Source: Candidatus Melainabacteria bacterium (GTDB lineage: Bacteria; Cyanobacteriota; Vampirovibrionia; Obscuribacterales; Obscuribacteraceae). Taken from it: a stretch of DNA of 64,000 nucleotides. Below the pieces are notes generated by a model. It was not told where the DNA came from. It searched no databases and worked only from the letters and a program-made list of their open reading frames with translations. Shown piece by piece: positions 17,313-25,183 of the stretch (positions within the stretch are counted from its first letter, which is position 1; the number at the start of each line of letters is the position of its first letter). The position numbers and the translations under genes are program-made. The stretch covers positions 1 to 64,000 of the forward strand of contig PLZS01000088.1 in assembly GCA_003153555.1 (NCBI GenBank), written 5' to 3'.

Positions 17313-18761
17313 ATGTTAGCAACGCTTCCAGAAGGCACCAATCCATTAGATCATGAAGTCAACAGGCATGTGCTTGAGTTGGCGAAGTCTAGTGGCGTTC
17401 ATCTATATATAGTTGGCGGATATTTGCGTGACGCTTTGCTTGGTCGCTTCAATGCTGTGACAAAGCCAAAAGACATTGATTTCGCAGTTGCATCTGGTTC
17501 GGCATTTGCGTTTGCAAAGCTCGTCGCCAACAGTTTGCATGGTCACTTCGTTCCACTTGACGAGTCGAATGACACAGCACGAGTTGTGCTCACCGATGCA
17601 GATATAACTATGGACTTTGCTGGCTGCGTTGGGGGGTCTATAGAAAAAGATGTATTGCGTCGCGACTTCACTATCAATGCATTAGTGTGGAAATCAAATG
17701 AACCAAATACAGTGACAGATCTAGTTGGCGGAATTGAAGATCTCAAGAACCTAACAATCAGGGCCATATCTGAATATGCATTCGTAGAAGACCCACTGAG
17801 GGTTTTGCGCGCATACAGATTTGCCGCCAGTCTGGGCGCCATAATCGAACCAGTGACGCTTGCGTGGGTCAATAATCATGCCGAGAAATTAAAAACAGTA
17901 GCAGTCGAACGAATAAATTTCGAGTTGTTTACTGCTCTATCGCATCCTGCATCAGAGATTGTGCTCAGCATGGGTGCCGCAGGAATATTGGAAATTATCT
18001 TTCCTGAGCTGATCGAAACCCGACGCGTCACCACAAATGCATTTCACCATTTGGGTTTATTCGAACACAGCCTGGAGACGATTCCTCAACTTGAAGGACG
18101 CATAGACGCGCTTCCGGAGTGGGTTTTGGCCGGCGCAGCAAAAGAATTGTCTTTCGGTGTTAGCCGGCTTGCTGCCACCAAACTTGCTTGCATACTTCAT
18201 GACATCGGCAAGCCACAAACGTGGGTGATCAACGAGGAGGGGCGTCATACCTTCTATGCGCACGATCATCTTGGTGCTGAAATGTGTGGTGTGATCGCAG
18301 AGCGCATGAAATGGTCGAGACCCGTTGAACGTTTTATCGTCAAACTTGTCAAATGGCATTTGCGTCCAGGCGCACTCTTTCATCAAGGTCAGCCAACCGA
18401 GCGGGCTGTGCGACGCTTCTATCGTTCAGTTGGAGAGGATGTGCCGGAATTGATGTTGTTAGCATTCGCAGACTTTGGTGCCACTTGCGGGCCCGGATTG
18501 CTGGAAGAAAATCGTCTTGCTCTCGAGAAAAATTGGATTGAACTTTTAGCGAATTTTTCCGTTTACTTAGATGAGGACCGACAAAGAGTTCGACTGCTCG
18601 ATGGAAAGCGCGTCATGCAACTCTTGTCAATTCCCGCAGGACCAATAATTGGAGAAATTCTCTCGGCTTTAGACGAAGCCCAAGAATTTAAGGAAGTCCT
18701 GAATGTGTCTGATGCTGAGCTTTTCGTCAAAAAACACTACACAGAAAAGTATTTCAAATAA
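17313..18761 (+). CDS. cca: tRNA nucleotidyltransferase / poly(A) polymerase family with HD domain
   Basis: Class II CCA-adding-type enzyme that builds or repairs the 3' CCA of tRNAs. The nucleotidyltransferase head carries VGGYLRDALLG (residues 34-44) and the catalytic DIDF (Asp54, Asp56). RRDFTINAL and EDPLRVLRAYRFAASLG are the following family motifs. An HD phosphohydrolase-like domain is visible at LACILHDIGKP. The tRNA-Asn in this window lacks an encoded CCA, which fits a need for this enzyme. A poly(A) polymerase or an A-adding specialist cannot be excluded from sequence alone. Confidence 0.9.
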   Translation: MLATLPEGTNPLDHEVNRHVLELAKSSGVHLYIVGGYLRDALLGRFNAVTKPKDIDFAVASGSAFAFAKLVANSLHGHFVPLDESNDTARVVLTDADITMDFAGCVGGSIEKDVLRRDFTINALVWKSNEPNTVTDLVGGIEDLKNLTIRAISEYAFVEDPLRVLRAYRFAASLGAIIEPVTLAWVNNHAEKLKTVAVERINFELFTALSHPASEIVLSMGAAGILEIIFPELIETRRVTTNAFHHLGLFEHSLETIPQLEGRIDALPEWVLAGAAKELSFGVSRLAATKLACILHDIGKPQTWVINEEGRHTFYAHDHLGAEMCGVIAERMKWSRPVERFIVKLVKWHLRPGALFHQGQPTERAVRRFYRSVGEDVPELMLLAFADFGATCGPGLLEENRLALEKNWIELLANFSVYLDEDRQRVRLLDGKRVMQLLSIPAGPIIGEILSALDEAQEFKEVLNVSDAELFVKKHYTEKYFK

Positions 18762-18962
18762 CCAATTTACCGCTTGGCAACTAAGTTTACGGTTAGAAGT
18801 GTTTGAAGCGGGCATAAATAATTCAGAGAGATTTGAACTCCACCAGGGCGATTAAAAACGACAACTGGTTTGGTTTTCAAGGGAACGGTACCGGCGAAGG
18901 GCTGAATTCCTGTCCGACCGTTCACTAGCTGTGGGCAAACAACTGTATTGAAGGGTGCAATT

Positions 18963-19220
18963 ATGAATACTAAGACTGACAAGCTCCGCAACTACACCAT
19001 TATCGCCCGGCTAGATGACGCCATTCCGTTGAACACGGAAGAGTGGGCATCAGTAGAGCAGCTACTGAATCAAGTCAGCGAGTTCGTTCCAATGTCGATG
19101 CTCAATAACGTGACCGAAGCAATTATCGCCTACGCCGATGATCAAGCCCGCAGAGGCTACGTCCTCGGACAAGAAGACCTGGTTCAAGAGCTTAAGAAGA
19201 AAGCTTCCAGAATCGCTTAA
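18963..19220 (+). CDS. Small conserved protein, paralogue of the 43411 gene
   Basis: An 85-residue soluble, mostly helical protein of unknown function. It shares a patterned core with the protein at 43411-43680: EEW, EQLL, EF.P, then YADDQARRGY.LGQEDL near the C-terminus. ATG 18963 is chosen because GAAGGG at 18950-18955 is spaced 7 bases; an upstream in-frame TTG at 18948 has no site. It is monocistronic and closed by a strong terminator. The conserved YADDQARRGY block is too specific to be chance, so the pair forms a real family whose role I cannot name. Confidence 0.75.
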   Translation: MNTKTDKLRNYTIIARLDDAIPLNTEEWASVEQLLNQVSEFVPMSMLNNVTEAIIAYADDQARRGYVLGQEDLVQELKKKASRIA

Positions 19221-19236
19221 TAGAGAATTCGATTTT

Positions 19237-19269
19237 AAAAAACGTCTGTACTTCGGTGCAGACGTTTTT
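19237..19269 (+). terminator. Terminator with UUCG tetraloop
   Basis: AACGTCTG pairs with CAGACGTT; inner pairs close a C(UUCG)G tetraloop, with A-run before and TTTTTC after. It is ideally placed 16 bases behind the small-protein gene. Confidence 0.92.
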
Positions 19270-19370
19270 CGTTGTATCTTCTTTGTAATTTCTCGTTTGT
19301 GAACCATATGCGGTATCACAGGAACTTGCGGTATCAGTTGCGCACCGTATTTAGTGGCAGTCGATCCGCG

Positions 19371-20861
19371 TCATTGCCTTAACTGTTGAGCCTCTGTCCT
19401 CAATAAATTATTGCTTGTAGCGTGAAACATAGCTACTTGTGCCGCTTTGACAAGTCCGTTGACTTCACTCGTATCTTGCGGTACCGAAGCTAATCCAAAG
19501 TGCAAACTGACATTGTATTGCCTGAGATCTGGTGTCAGGTGCAGTAAATCGCTGTTGATTCTGTCAACAAGCAAGCATGCTTGATTGCTATCCACATTAG
19601 GCAACAGAAGACCAAACGCTTGTTTGCCAAAGTGTCCAAACATATCCACATCGCGTTTGATTCGGCTCACCGCGCCAGTTACGAGAATACGGACTTCTTG
19701 GGGTGCCTTCTGACCTTCGCCACCAGCGCAACGTATGGAGAACAATACGAGCGTCAGCAAAGTTTTGAAACGACAAGCTCTAGCGAATTCACGGGCGATA
19801 AAAAACTGCAAAGCTTCGAATTTCAAGATACCAGTGTCTGGTTCACTAAGCATCATCATTACTGAGTTTTGGTCAGCAGCGTCAAGTGTGATTATGTGAT
19901 TTGGAACGCCCATTTTGAACATACTTGCCGGCGTAATAGTAACGTCAGACACGATCGGTTGAACAGGTTTGGCTGCTGGAACAGACTGCTGGTCTTGCAG
20001 CTGAGTTTGTAGGTCTGGTTGGACCGGTTGCTCCGGTTCATTTACTGTTGCCTTCGTGTGCCAAAGATTGGCTATGTTCTGCGGCTTGGCTGCCGCCTGT
20101 TGCAAACGCAAAGCTTGATATTCAGCTGTGGGTGTCGGATCTGGCGTATCAGGTTCAACCGTTTGAATGCTTCGTCCGTCGGGAGTAAGAAATATGCCCA
20201 GTTGGAGCAAATTGGCCGTTATCGAAACCCACTGGCTTGGAGTAAGCGCTAACTTCTCTGCGGTATCTTTTAGATTTCTTGTTCCGTAAATGTTTGAATA
20301 GAATTCCATTTGCATAGTGGTGTCAATTGGTTGACCTTTTTTGAGACGGCGCTCAACTTCGCCGACAGCATGTCGTGCCGGAGGTCTGACAAGAAAAGAC
20401 AGCTCACCGATAGCGTGTTGTTCAAGGAACGCCAGATTGCCTACGTATGCCTCTCCTCTGCGGATCAGCTCTTCGATGGTTTCTTGAACAGTGACTGATT
20501 CAGGTTGCCTGCCCGATTCAAATCTAACCCTTCCGTCTTTCCAAATAAATAGGTCCATAATCGCTTCGGGTCCTGAACAAAACGGTGATTGCGCATGCAC
20601 TGCCCGTCCCAACCCGAACTGTACGATGACGCTGCAAGCTGCTAAACCCACCTGCAAGCGCCCAGTTACCTCGTAGTGTTGGGCTGCCATAAGCAGCCAA
20701 GAAATCGGTTTTTCACTCAAGTCGCCCTCAAGCACATTAGTCATTTCCGAACCTTCGGTGCTAATGAGCTGGTCTGCATTAGTCTGGGACGCGGCAGACG
20801 TAACCGACTTACGCCGCATTCGGTCGCCTAGAGATTCTTTTGTGTTATCCGAATAAGACAT
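19371..20861 (-). CDS. PATAN/DUF4388 protein with degenerate GGDEF domain
   Basis: Residues about 40-150 form a PATAN (DUF4388) domain: LEGDLSEKPISWLLMAAQHYEVTGRLQV, IVQFGLGRAVHAQS. A Pro/Gln-rich linker follows. The last 140 residues keep the GGDEF fold (FAREFARACRFKTLLTLVLFSI, SLHFGLASVPQD, LVKAAQVAMFHA), but the active-site loop reads HFGKQAFG instead of GGDEF, so cyclase activity is unlikely. It is probably a cytoplasmic signalling or adaptor protein. ATG 20861 is preferred: GCGGAG lies 8 bases upstream; the earlier in-frame start at 20879 has none. Confidence 0.8.
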   Translation of the reverse strand: MSYSDNTKESLGDRMRRKSVTSAASQTNADQLISTEGSEMTNVLEGDLSEKPISWLLMAAQHYEVTGRLQVGLAACSVIVQFGLGRAVHAQSPFCSGPEAIMDLFIWKDGRVRFESGRQPESVTVQETIEELIRRGEAYVGNLAFLEQHAIGELSFLVRPPARHAVGEVERRLKKGQPIDTTMQMEFYSNIYGTRNLKDTAEKLALTPSQWVSITANLLQLGIFLTPDGRSIQTVEPDTPDPTPTAEYQALRLQQAAAKPQNIANLWHTKATVNEPEQPVQPDLQTQLQDQQSVPAAKPVQPIVSDVTITPASMFKMGVPNHIITLDAADQNSVMMMLSEPDTGILKFEALQFFIAREFARACRFKTLLTLVLFSIRCAGGEGQKAPQEVRILVTGAVSRIKRDVDMFGHFGKQAFGLLLPNVDSNQACLLVDRINSDLLHLTPDLRQYNVSLHFGLASVPQDTSEVNGLVKAAQVAMFHATSNNLLRTEAQQLRQ

Positions 20862-21259
20862 TGTCGTTACTCCGCCCACGTCCAGACGCCACTGATTGAC
20901 AAGCGAGCGTCCTTACTCATCCATTCTAGTTCCTCCTTCGAAAAGGTAGTCGATTGGCTACCATAAATTTGCCCGACTGATTTGCGTCAGCACCTTCACC
21001 TTCTTATGGGAATGGCTTACAGACGGAGCTTCGCTAAATCCAACCAATTTTCCAGGCAATTGGCGGAACTTTCCATGAGGTGGTCCTGCCCTAACGGCAT
21101 AGAGCACAAGCGATTCAATCTCTGAACCAAGATGTAACCTGACAAGGACTCGAATGCTCTAAAACAAAATTGGCGCCGAAAGGTCGCCCACATGCTTTTA
21201 AGCGCTTAGCACACGGCAAGCGATAGCACACGGCAAACCGATTGATTACTCTAAGAACA
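20862..21259. other. Gene-free interval between two minus-strand genes
   Basis: About 400 bp with no supported gene. It includes near-repeats AGCACACGGCAAGCGAT and AGCACACGGCAAACCGA around 21208-21242 close to the LytM gene's stop. No terminator hairpin with a T-run is evident. Confidence 0.4.
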
Positions 21260-22504
21260 CTAGCGAAGATAATTCAATGGATTGTTCGGCTTACCATCAA
21301 CGCGGACTTCAAAGTGCAAGTGAGGACCAGTCGAGAAGCCCGTAGTTCCCTCGTGTCCGATCACATCGCCCTTGGAGACGTTTTGTCCAACCTCAACGTC
21401 AGCCTTCGACATATGCGCATACAACGTCGCCATGCCTTTGCCGTGGCTAATGATTACCACCTTGCCGTAGCCGCCGTACCAACCTGTGTAGAGAACATTG
21501 CCATTATCTGCAGCACGAATGGCTGAATGATTAGGTCCGGCAAGGTCAACTCCAGTATGAAATTTCCTCACTCCAAATATCGGATGTCGGCGCCAACCAA
21601 ACGGTGAAGTTACCTGCGCGTTGATTGGCATAGCAAGACTGCCACTGCCGGTCGCCATATGCTTGTTAGATTTTCGATTCGATGATTCCATCTGCTGAAT
21701 CACTGTTTCCAACCGATGCGATTCACTGGCGAGTTGATGCTCTGCCTGTTCATAGAAAGCACGTTGTGTCTTGAGGCGCTCAGCGACCTGCTGTTGCTCA
21801 AGCTTTTCCTTGGCGAAAGCCATTGCCTTCTGGGCAAATGCAGAGACAAGATCACCTAATTTATTGCGTTGTTCGCCAAGCTGACCCTTCTTATCCACTA
21901 GTTGAGCGGTTTTCGCGCGCAAATCTTGCAGAAGTTTGCGGTCCATTTCCGCGATTCTTTCTTGGAAATAAAATCTGTCCAGCAAAGCTTGAAGCGAATC
22001 AACGCTGATCAGCTGTTCCATCAATGAGACGCGCTGACCCTCGAAAATTTCGCGTAACCGTCGGGCCGCACTTTCAGAGAGAATTTCCTCGGCTGACTGC
22101 GTCTTAGTAATTTTGATTTCGGTCTGCTTGATATTCGTTTCTGTTTTTTGCAGAGTATGTTCATGCACATGCAATACGCTGGTCGTATTGTTCAATTTTG
22201 TTTGTATGTGACTCAATTGGAGCAAAGCAATTTGCTCCTGCTTCCTTAATTGCGCGGCATGGTTATGAAGCTCCTGACGCTGTTTTTCAATTTGTTGCAG
22301 CCTTGTCCTGGAATCTCGACTAACGACAGGGCTGTCCAGCATCGAGTTCGCTGCCAAAACTGGCACAAGGTTGGTCGACAAAGCAATAGCCGGCAGCAGC
22401 AGCCAGCCTGTAAGCTTTTTCAATTTTGTTCGGCGGTCCGACATAAGACGGAGATAGGCACGCTTGTCAGTAAGGGGTTCCGGGTCAGAGTGTACCATTG
22501 TCAT
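21260..22504 (-). CDS. Murein hydrolase activator-like LytM (M23) peptidase with coiled coil
   Basis: EnvC/NlpD-like envelope protein. A hydrophobic signal near residues 35-52 (LTGWLLLPAIALSTNLVPVLA) is followed by a long coiled coil (about 65-265, rich in Gln, Glu, Lys and Leu), then a LytM domain. The zinc residues are present: His316 and Asp320 (HTGVD) and His395/His397 (HLH), so it may itself cut peptidoglycan cross-links rather than only activate amidases. It probably acts at division or cell separation. The start is ambiguous: ATG 22504 and later in-frame ATGs lack ribosome binding sites. It is divergent from the aldehyde dehydrogenase operon. Confidence 0.9.
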   Translation of the reverse strand: MTMVHSDPEPLTDKRAYLRLMSDRRTKLKKLTGWLLLPAIALSTNLVPVLAANSMLDSPVVSRDSRTRLQQIEKQRQELHNHAAQLRKQEQIALLQLSHIQTKLNNTTSVLHVHEHTLQKTETNIKQTEIKITKTQSAEEILSESAARRLREIFEGQRVSLMEQLISVDSLQALLDRFYFQERIAEMDRKLLQDLRAKTAQLVDKKGQLGEQRNKLGDLVSAFAQKAMAFAKEKLEQQQVAERLKTQRAFYEQAEHQLASESHRLETVIQQMESSNRKSNKHMATGSGSLAMPINAQVTSPFGWRRHPIFGVRKFHTGVDLAGPNHSAIRAADNGNVLYTGWYGGYGKVVIISHGKGMATLYAHMSKADVEVGQNVSKGDVIGHEGTTGFSTGPHLHFEVRVDGKPNNPLNYLR

Positions 22505-22654
22505 AAGGTGCTAAACGCTAGTCTGAACAAGCCTTAAGACCGAGCGTCACATTGCATATCGGTAACATTCCGACCATCGATACGAACCATATAGATTACT
22601 AAATCCCTCTCATCCGCGAAAGCCCACTGGGCTTCCGAACAAGGCTCTCTTTAA

Positions 22655-22678
22655 AAATCAACCGTTGACGGTTGATTT
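22655..22678. promoter_or_regulatory. Inverted repeat with 11-bp arms, related to 13157-13180
   Basis: The 11-base arms are perfect complements around TG; the core TCAACCGTTGACGGTTGA differs by one base from that at 13160-13177. Because it lies between divergent genes it is more likely an operator than a terminator. Confidence 0.55.
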
Positions 22679-22714
22679 ACTGAACATGGCAAAACGGTAT
22701 AGCTGTAGCCAAGT

Positions 22715-22720
22715 TATAAT
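22715..22720 (+). promoter_or_regulatory. Candidate -10 box
   Basis: TATAAT in the context GTAGCCAAGTTATAATTC, about 212 bp before the aldehyde dehydrogenase ATG. No convincing -35 hexamer at 16-18 bp spacing. Confidence 0.25.
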
Positions 22721-22784
22721 TCAGGTTCATCAGAAGTTTTCACGCGGAATTCGGATTTGGTCTCTCTGTTAGAGATTAAGTCGA

Positions 22785-22858
22785 GCAGCTTGCTGCAGGA
22801 GCCGAGCAGCTTGCTGCACAGACCCCACTAGTGTGCCCAGACTATCCTAGGATAAGTT
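22785..22858 (+). promoter_or_regulatory. Two hairpin units plus 19-bp box shared with 106-139
   Basis: GCAGCTTGCTGC occurs at 22785-22796 and 22806-22817, each within a CGAGCAGCTTGCTGCA unit. GACTATCCTAGGATAAGTT follows at 22840-22858, 74 bp before the aldehyde dehydrogenase start. The same arrangement with one hairpin unit precedes the superoxide dismutase gene. This suggests common control of two unlinked genes. Confidence 0.55.
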
Positions 22859-22932
22859 CGAGTAACTAGTCGGAATGACGGATAATTTATTGTTTTTAAG
22901 TTTGTTGGAAGGGCTTTAGCCAGGAAGTGAGC

Positions 22933-24378
22933 ATGTTGAAAGAAATAGTTCAGTACCCACTCTCAATCAGAGGCATTAAATCCGCGCCCATGGTCGAAGT
23001 GAAAAGCCCATACGACGGGCAAATCGTCGCCGCCGTCGGGCAGGCAGACGAAAAGGCAATTCTCACCGCCATTGAGGTGGCACAAGAAACGTTCAAGAAG
23101 GTCATGCAGAAAATGCCTGCTTTCCAAAGATCAGAAATTCTTGCCAAGACCTCCGCTCTGATCCTCAAACACGCGGAAGAATTGGCGAAAATAATCGCTC
23201 TAGAAGGCGGCAAACCTATTAAGGATGCGCGTGTAGAGGTATCCAGAGCGGCAAATACATTCGCCCTGGCCGCTAAAGAAGCCGTCAGATTGGACGGCGA
23301 GCAATTGCCAATGGATCTCTCTCCTGGAAACGATGGAAGAGTTGGCATTATTGTTCGTGAGCCTATCGGTGTGGTGGCGGCGGTAACACCATTTAACTTT
23401 CCGCTCAATTTGGTGGCACACAAATTGGCACCGGCTTTTGCCGCTGGTAACACCGTTGTATTGAAACCTTCATCTGCAACACCGGTTGCCAGCTTTAGGC
23501 TGGCAGAGCTTTTAAAAGAAGCCGGTCTGCCTGATGGAGCACTACAAATAGTGCCTTGCCGTGGCGCGAACGGAATGACTTTAATTAAGGACCCAAGAAT
23601 TGCCCTTGTCAGCTTTACGGGCAGTCCTGAAGTGGGTTGGAACTTGCGCAAGGAAATTCACCCCGGTACTCGCATTGTTCTTGAGCTGGGCGGAAACGCC
23701 GGACTTGTTGTACACGATGATGCCGACCTCGAGCTAGCGGCGAAAGCAGCTTGTCGCGGGGGTTATGCCCATTCCGGACAGACATGTATTTCAGTTCAGC
23801 GCGTTTACGTGCAAGCGAAAGTGTACGACCAGTTCGTCAAACTTTTTACTGAAATGGTTAGGGCGTTGAAGGTTGGAAATCCGCTTGAAGACAGCACTGA
23901 CATGGGTCCGCTCATCGACAAAGAATCCTGTGTGAAAACATTGGATTGGGTAAATAGTGCAGTCAAAGATGGTGCCAAAGTCCTCACTGGCGGTAAGAGT
24001 AAAGAGAGCAACAACCTTGTCGATCCAATCGTTTTAACAGAGACCAAAGCCGAGATGCTAGTTGTCTGCAAGGAAGTCTTTGGGCCGATTGTCTCTGTGA
24101 TGAAATATGAAACATTGGATGACGCCATCGAGGCCATGAACGATTCGCGCTTCGGTATCCAAGCAGGCGTGTTCACAAAGGATCTCGAGGTTGCTTTCAA
24201 ATTAGCGCGGCAAATTGATGTAGGCGGCGTAATCGTTAACGACGCACCTACTTATAGAGCGGACCACATGCCCTATGGTGGACGCAAAGAATCGGGTATA
24301 GGATTAGAAGGAGTTCGCTTCGCACTCCATGAAATGACACAGCCAAAGTTCATTTGCTTGAATCTTCCAAAGCTGTAA
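22933..24378 (+). CDS. NAD(P)-dependent aldehyde dehydrogenase
   Basis: Soluble aldehyde dehydrogenase superfamily member oxidising an aldehyde to an acid. Catalytic residues are visible: Asn155 (TPFNFP), Glu251 (LELGGNAG) and Cys285 (SGQTCISVQR). The NAD-binding TGSPEVG loop (229-235) and the late EVFGPIVSV motif are present. Length is typical. ATG 22933 is five bases after AGGAAG (22922-22927); GTG 22927 would overlap that site. The nanE gene starts 12 bp after its stop, so they form an operon. The substrate is not determined; the closest look is to the glycolaldehyde/lactaldehyde and non-phosphorylating GAPDH-like subgroups. Confidence 0.9.
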   Translation: MLKEIVQYPLSIRGIKSAPMVEVKSPYDGQIVAAVGQADEKAILTAIEVAQETFKKVMQKMPAFQRSEILAKTSALILKHAEELAKIIALEGGKPIKDARVEVSRAANTFALAAKEAVRLDGEQLPMDLSPGNDGRVGIIVREPIGVVAAVTPFNFPLNLVAHKLAPAFAAGNTVVLKPSSATPVASFRLAELLKEAGLPDGALQIVPCRGANGMTLIKDPRIALVSFTGSPEVGWNLRKEIHPGTRIVLELGGNAGLVVHDDADLELAAKAACRGGYAHSGQTCISVQRVYVQAKVYDQFVKLFTEMVRALKVGNPLEDSTDMGPLIDKESCVKTLDWVNSAVKDGAKVLTGGKSKESNNLVDPIVLTETKAEMLVVCKEVFGPIVSVMKYETLDDAIEAMNDSRFGIQAGVFTKDLEVAFKLARQIDVGGVIVNDAPTYRADHMPYGGRKESGIGLEGVRFALHEMTQPKFICLNLPKL

Positions 24379-24389
24379 TCGAGGGTATT

Positions 24390-25151
24390 ATGTCTACCAG
24401 GAAGCACATCGTTTGGCAAAGCATCAAAGATCTCGAAGGCGGTCTAATTGTCTCTTGTCAGGCAAGCGCCGGTGAGCCTTTGGCGGCTCCTACTCACATT
24501 CTCGCGCTCGCTCTCTCTGCCATCGCTGGTGGTGCCAAAGGCTTGCGCTTGGAAGGCGTAGAAAACATACAAGTGGTCAAACGAAGTTCACGCCTGCGAA
24601 TCGGAGTGCCAATCTGCGGTCTGGTCAAGTCCGCAAAAGTGGCGCATGAAGACAGAACGAAAGTACCTTACATTACCAATTGCTATTCTGATGCCGCAGC
24701 AATTGCCAATGCTGGTGCAGACATTATCGCTCTTGACGCCACAGCGCGACCACGACCCGATGGCTCAACAGCTGCAGAAATGATTGATAAAATTCACAAA
24801 GAACTCGATAAGCCGGTTTGGGCTGACGTTGCCACATTTGCCGAAGGAATAGCGGCGTTGGAGGCAGGCGCCGACATAGTTTCAACAACTCTGTTTGGCT
24901 ACACTGAAGAGACGATGATTCCTCGCGAGCAAGGACCTGGATTTGAGCTTCTCAAAGAATTGGTTAACCACTCGTCTGTGCCGGTCATTCTGGAAGGACG
25001 CGTTTGGCTGCCTGAAGAAGTTAAGCAAGCCTTTGAGCTAGGAGCCTACGCCGTAGTTGTCGGTTCTGCGATCACGAGGCCACATTTGATCACCGAGCGT
25101 TTTGTAAAATCAATTCCGGCTCGCCGCCCTAAGAAATCCACAGTCAGCTAA
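24390..25151 (+). CDS. nanE: N-acylglucosamine-6-phosphate 2-epimerase (NanE-like)
   Basis: TIM-barrel epimerase converting N-acetylmannosamine-6-phosphate to N-acetylglucosamine-6-phosphate in sialic acid use. Family blocks are LEGGLIVSCQASAGEPL, GAKGLRLEGVENI, DIIALDATARPRPDG and ADVATFAEGIAALEAGAD, with the phosphate-binding VVVGSAITRP near the end. ATG 24390 follows GAGGG at 24381-24385. It is paired with an aldehyde dehydrogenase, and no other nan gene is in the window, so a role in another amino-sugar route or in cell-envelope recycling is possible. Confidence 0.88.
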   Translation: MSTRKHIVWQSIKDLEGGLIVSCQASAGEPLAAPTHILALALSAIAGGAKGLRLEGVENIQVVKRSSRLRIGVPICGLVKSAKVAHEDRTKVPYITNCYSDAAAIANAGADIIALDATARPRPDGSTAAEMIDKIHKELDKPVWADVATFAEGIAALEAGADIVSTTLFGYTEETMIPREQGPGFELLKELVNHSSVPVILEGRVWLPEEVKQAFELGAYAVVVGSAITRPHLITERFVKSIPARRPKKSTVS

Positions 25152-25183
25152 TTGCATCGCATCGGGAAGTTCCATAGCCATTG

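Larger units (their letters stand above)
22505..22932. other. Divergent control region with several motifs
   Basis: No gene is seen. The region holds a TCAACCGTTGACGGTTGA palindrome, a TATAAT, two copies of GCAGCTTGCTGC and the 19-bp box shared with the superoxide dismutase upstream region. It is the most motif-rich intergenic stretch in the window and presumably controls the aldehyde dehydrogenase operon, the LytM gene, or both. Confidence 0.5.

Noticed and set aside
22950..23651. 233-codon minus-strand frame inside aldehyde dehydrogenase
   Set aside because: Lies wholly on the opposite strand of a gene with intact catalytic motifs.
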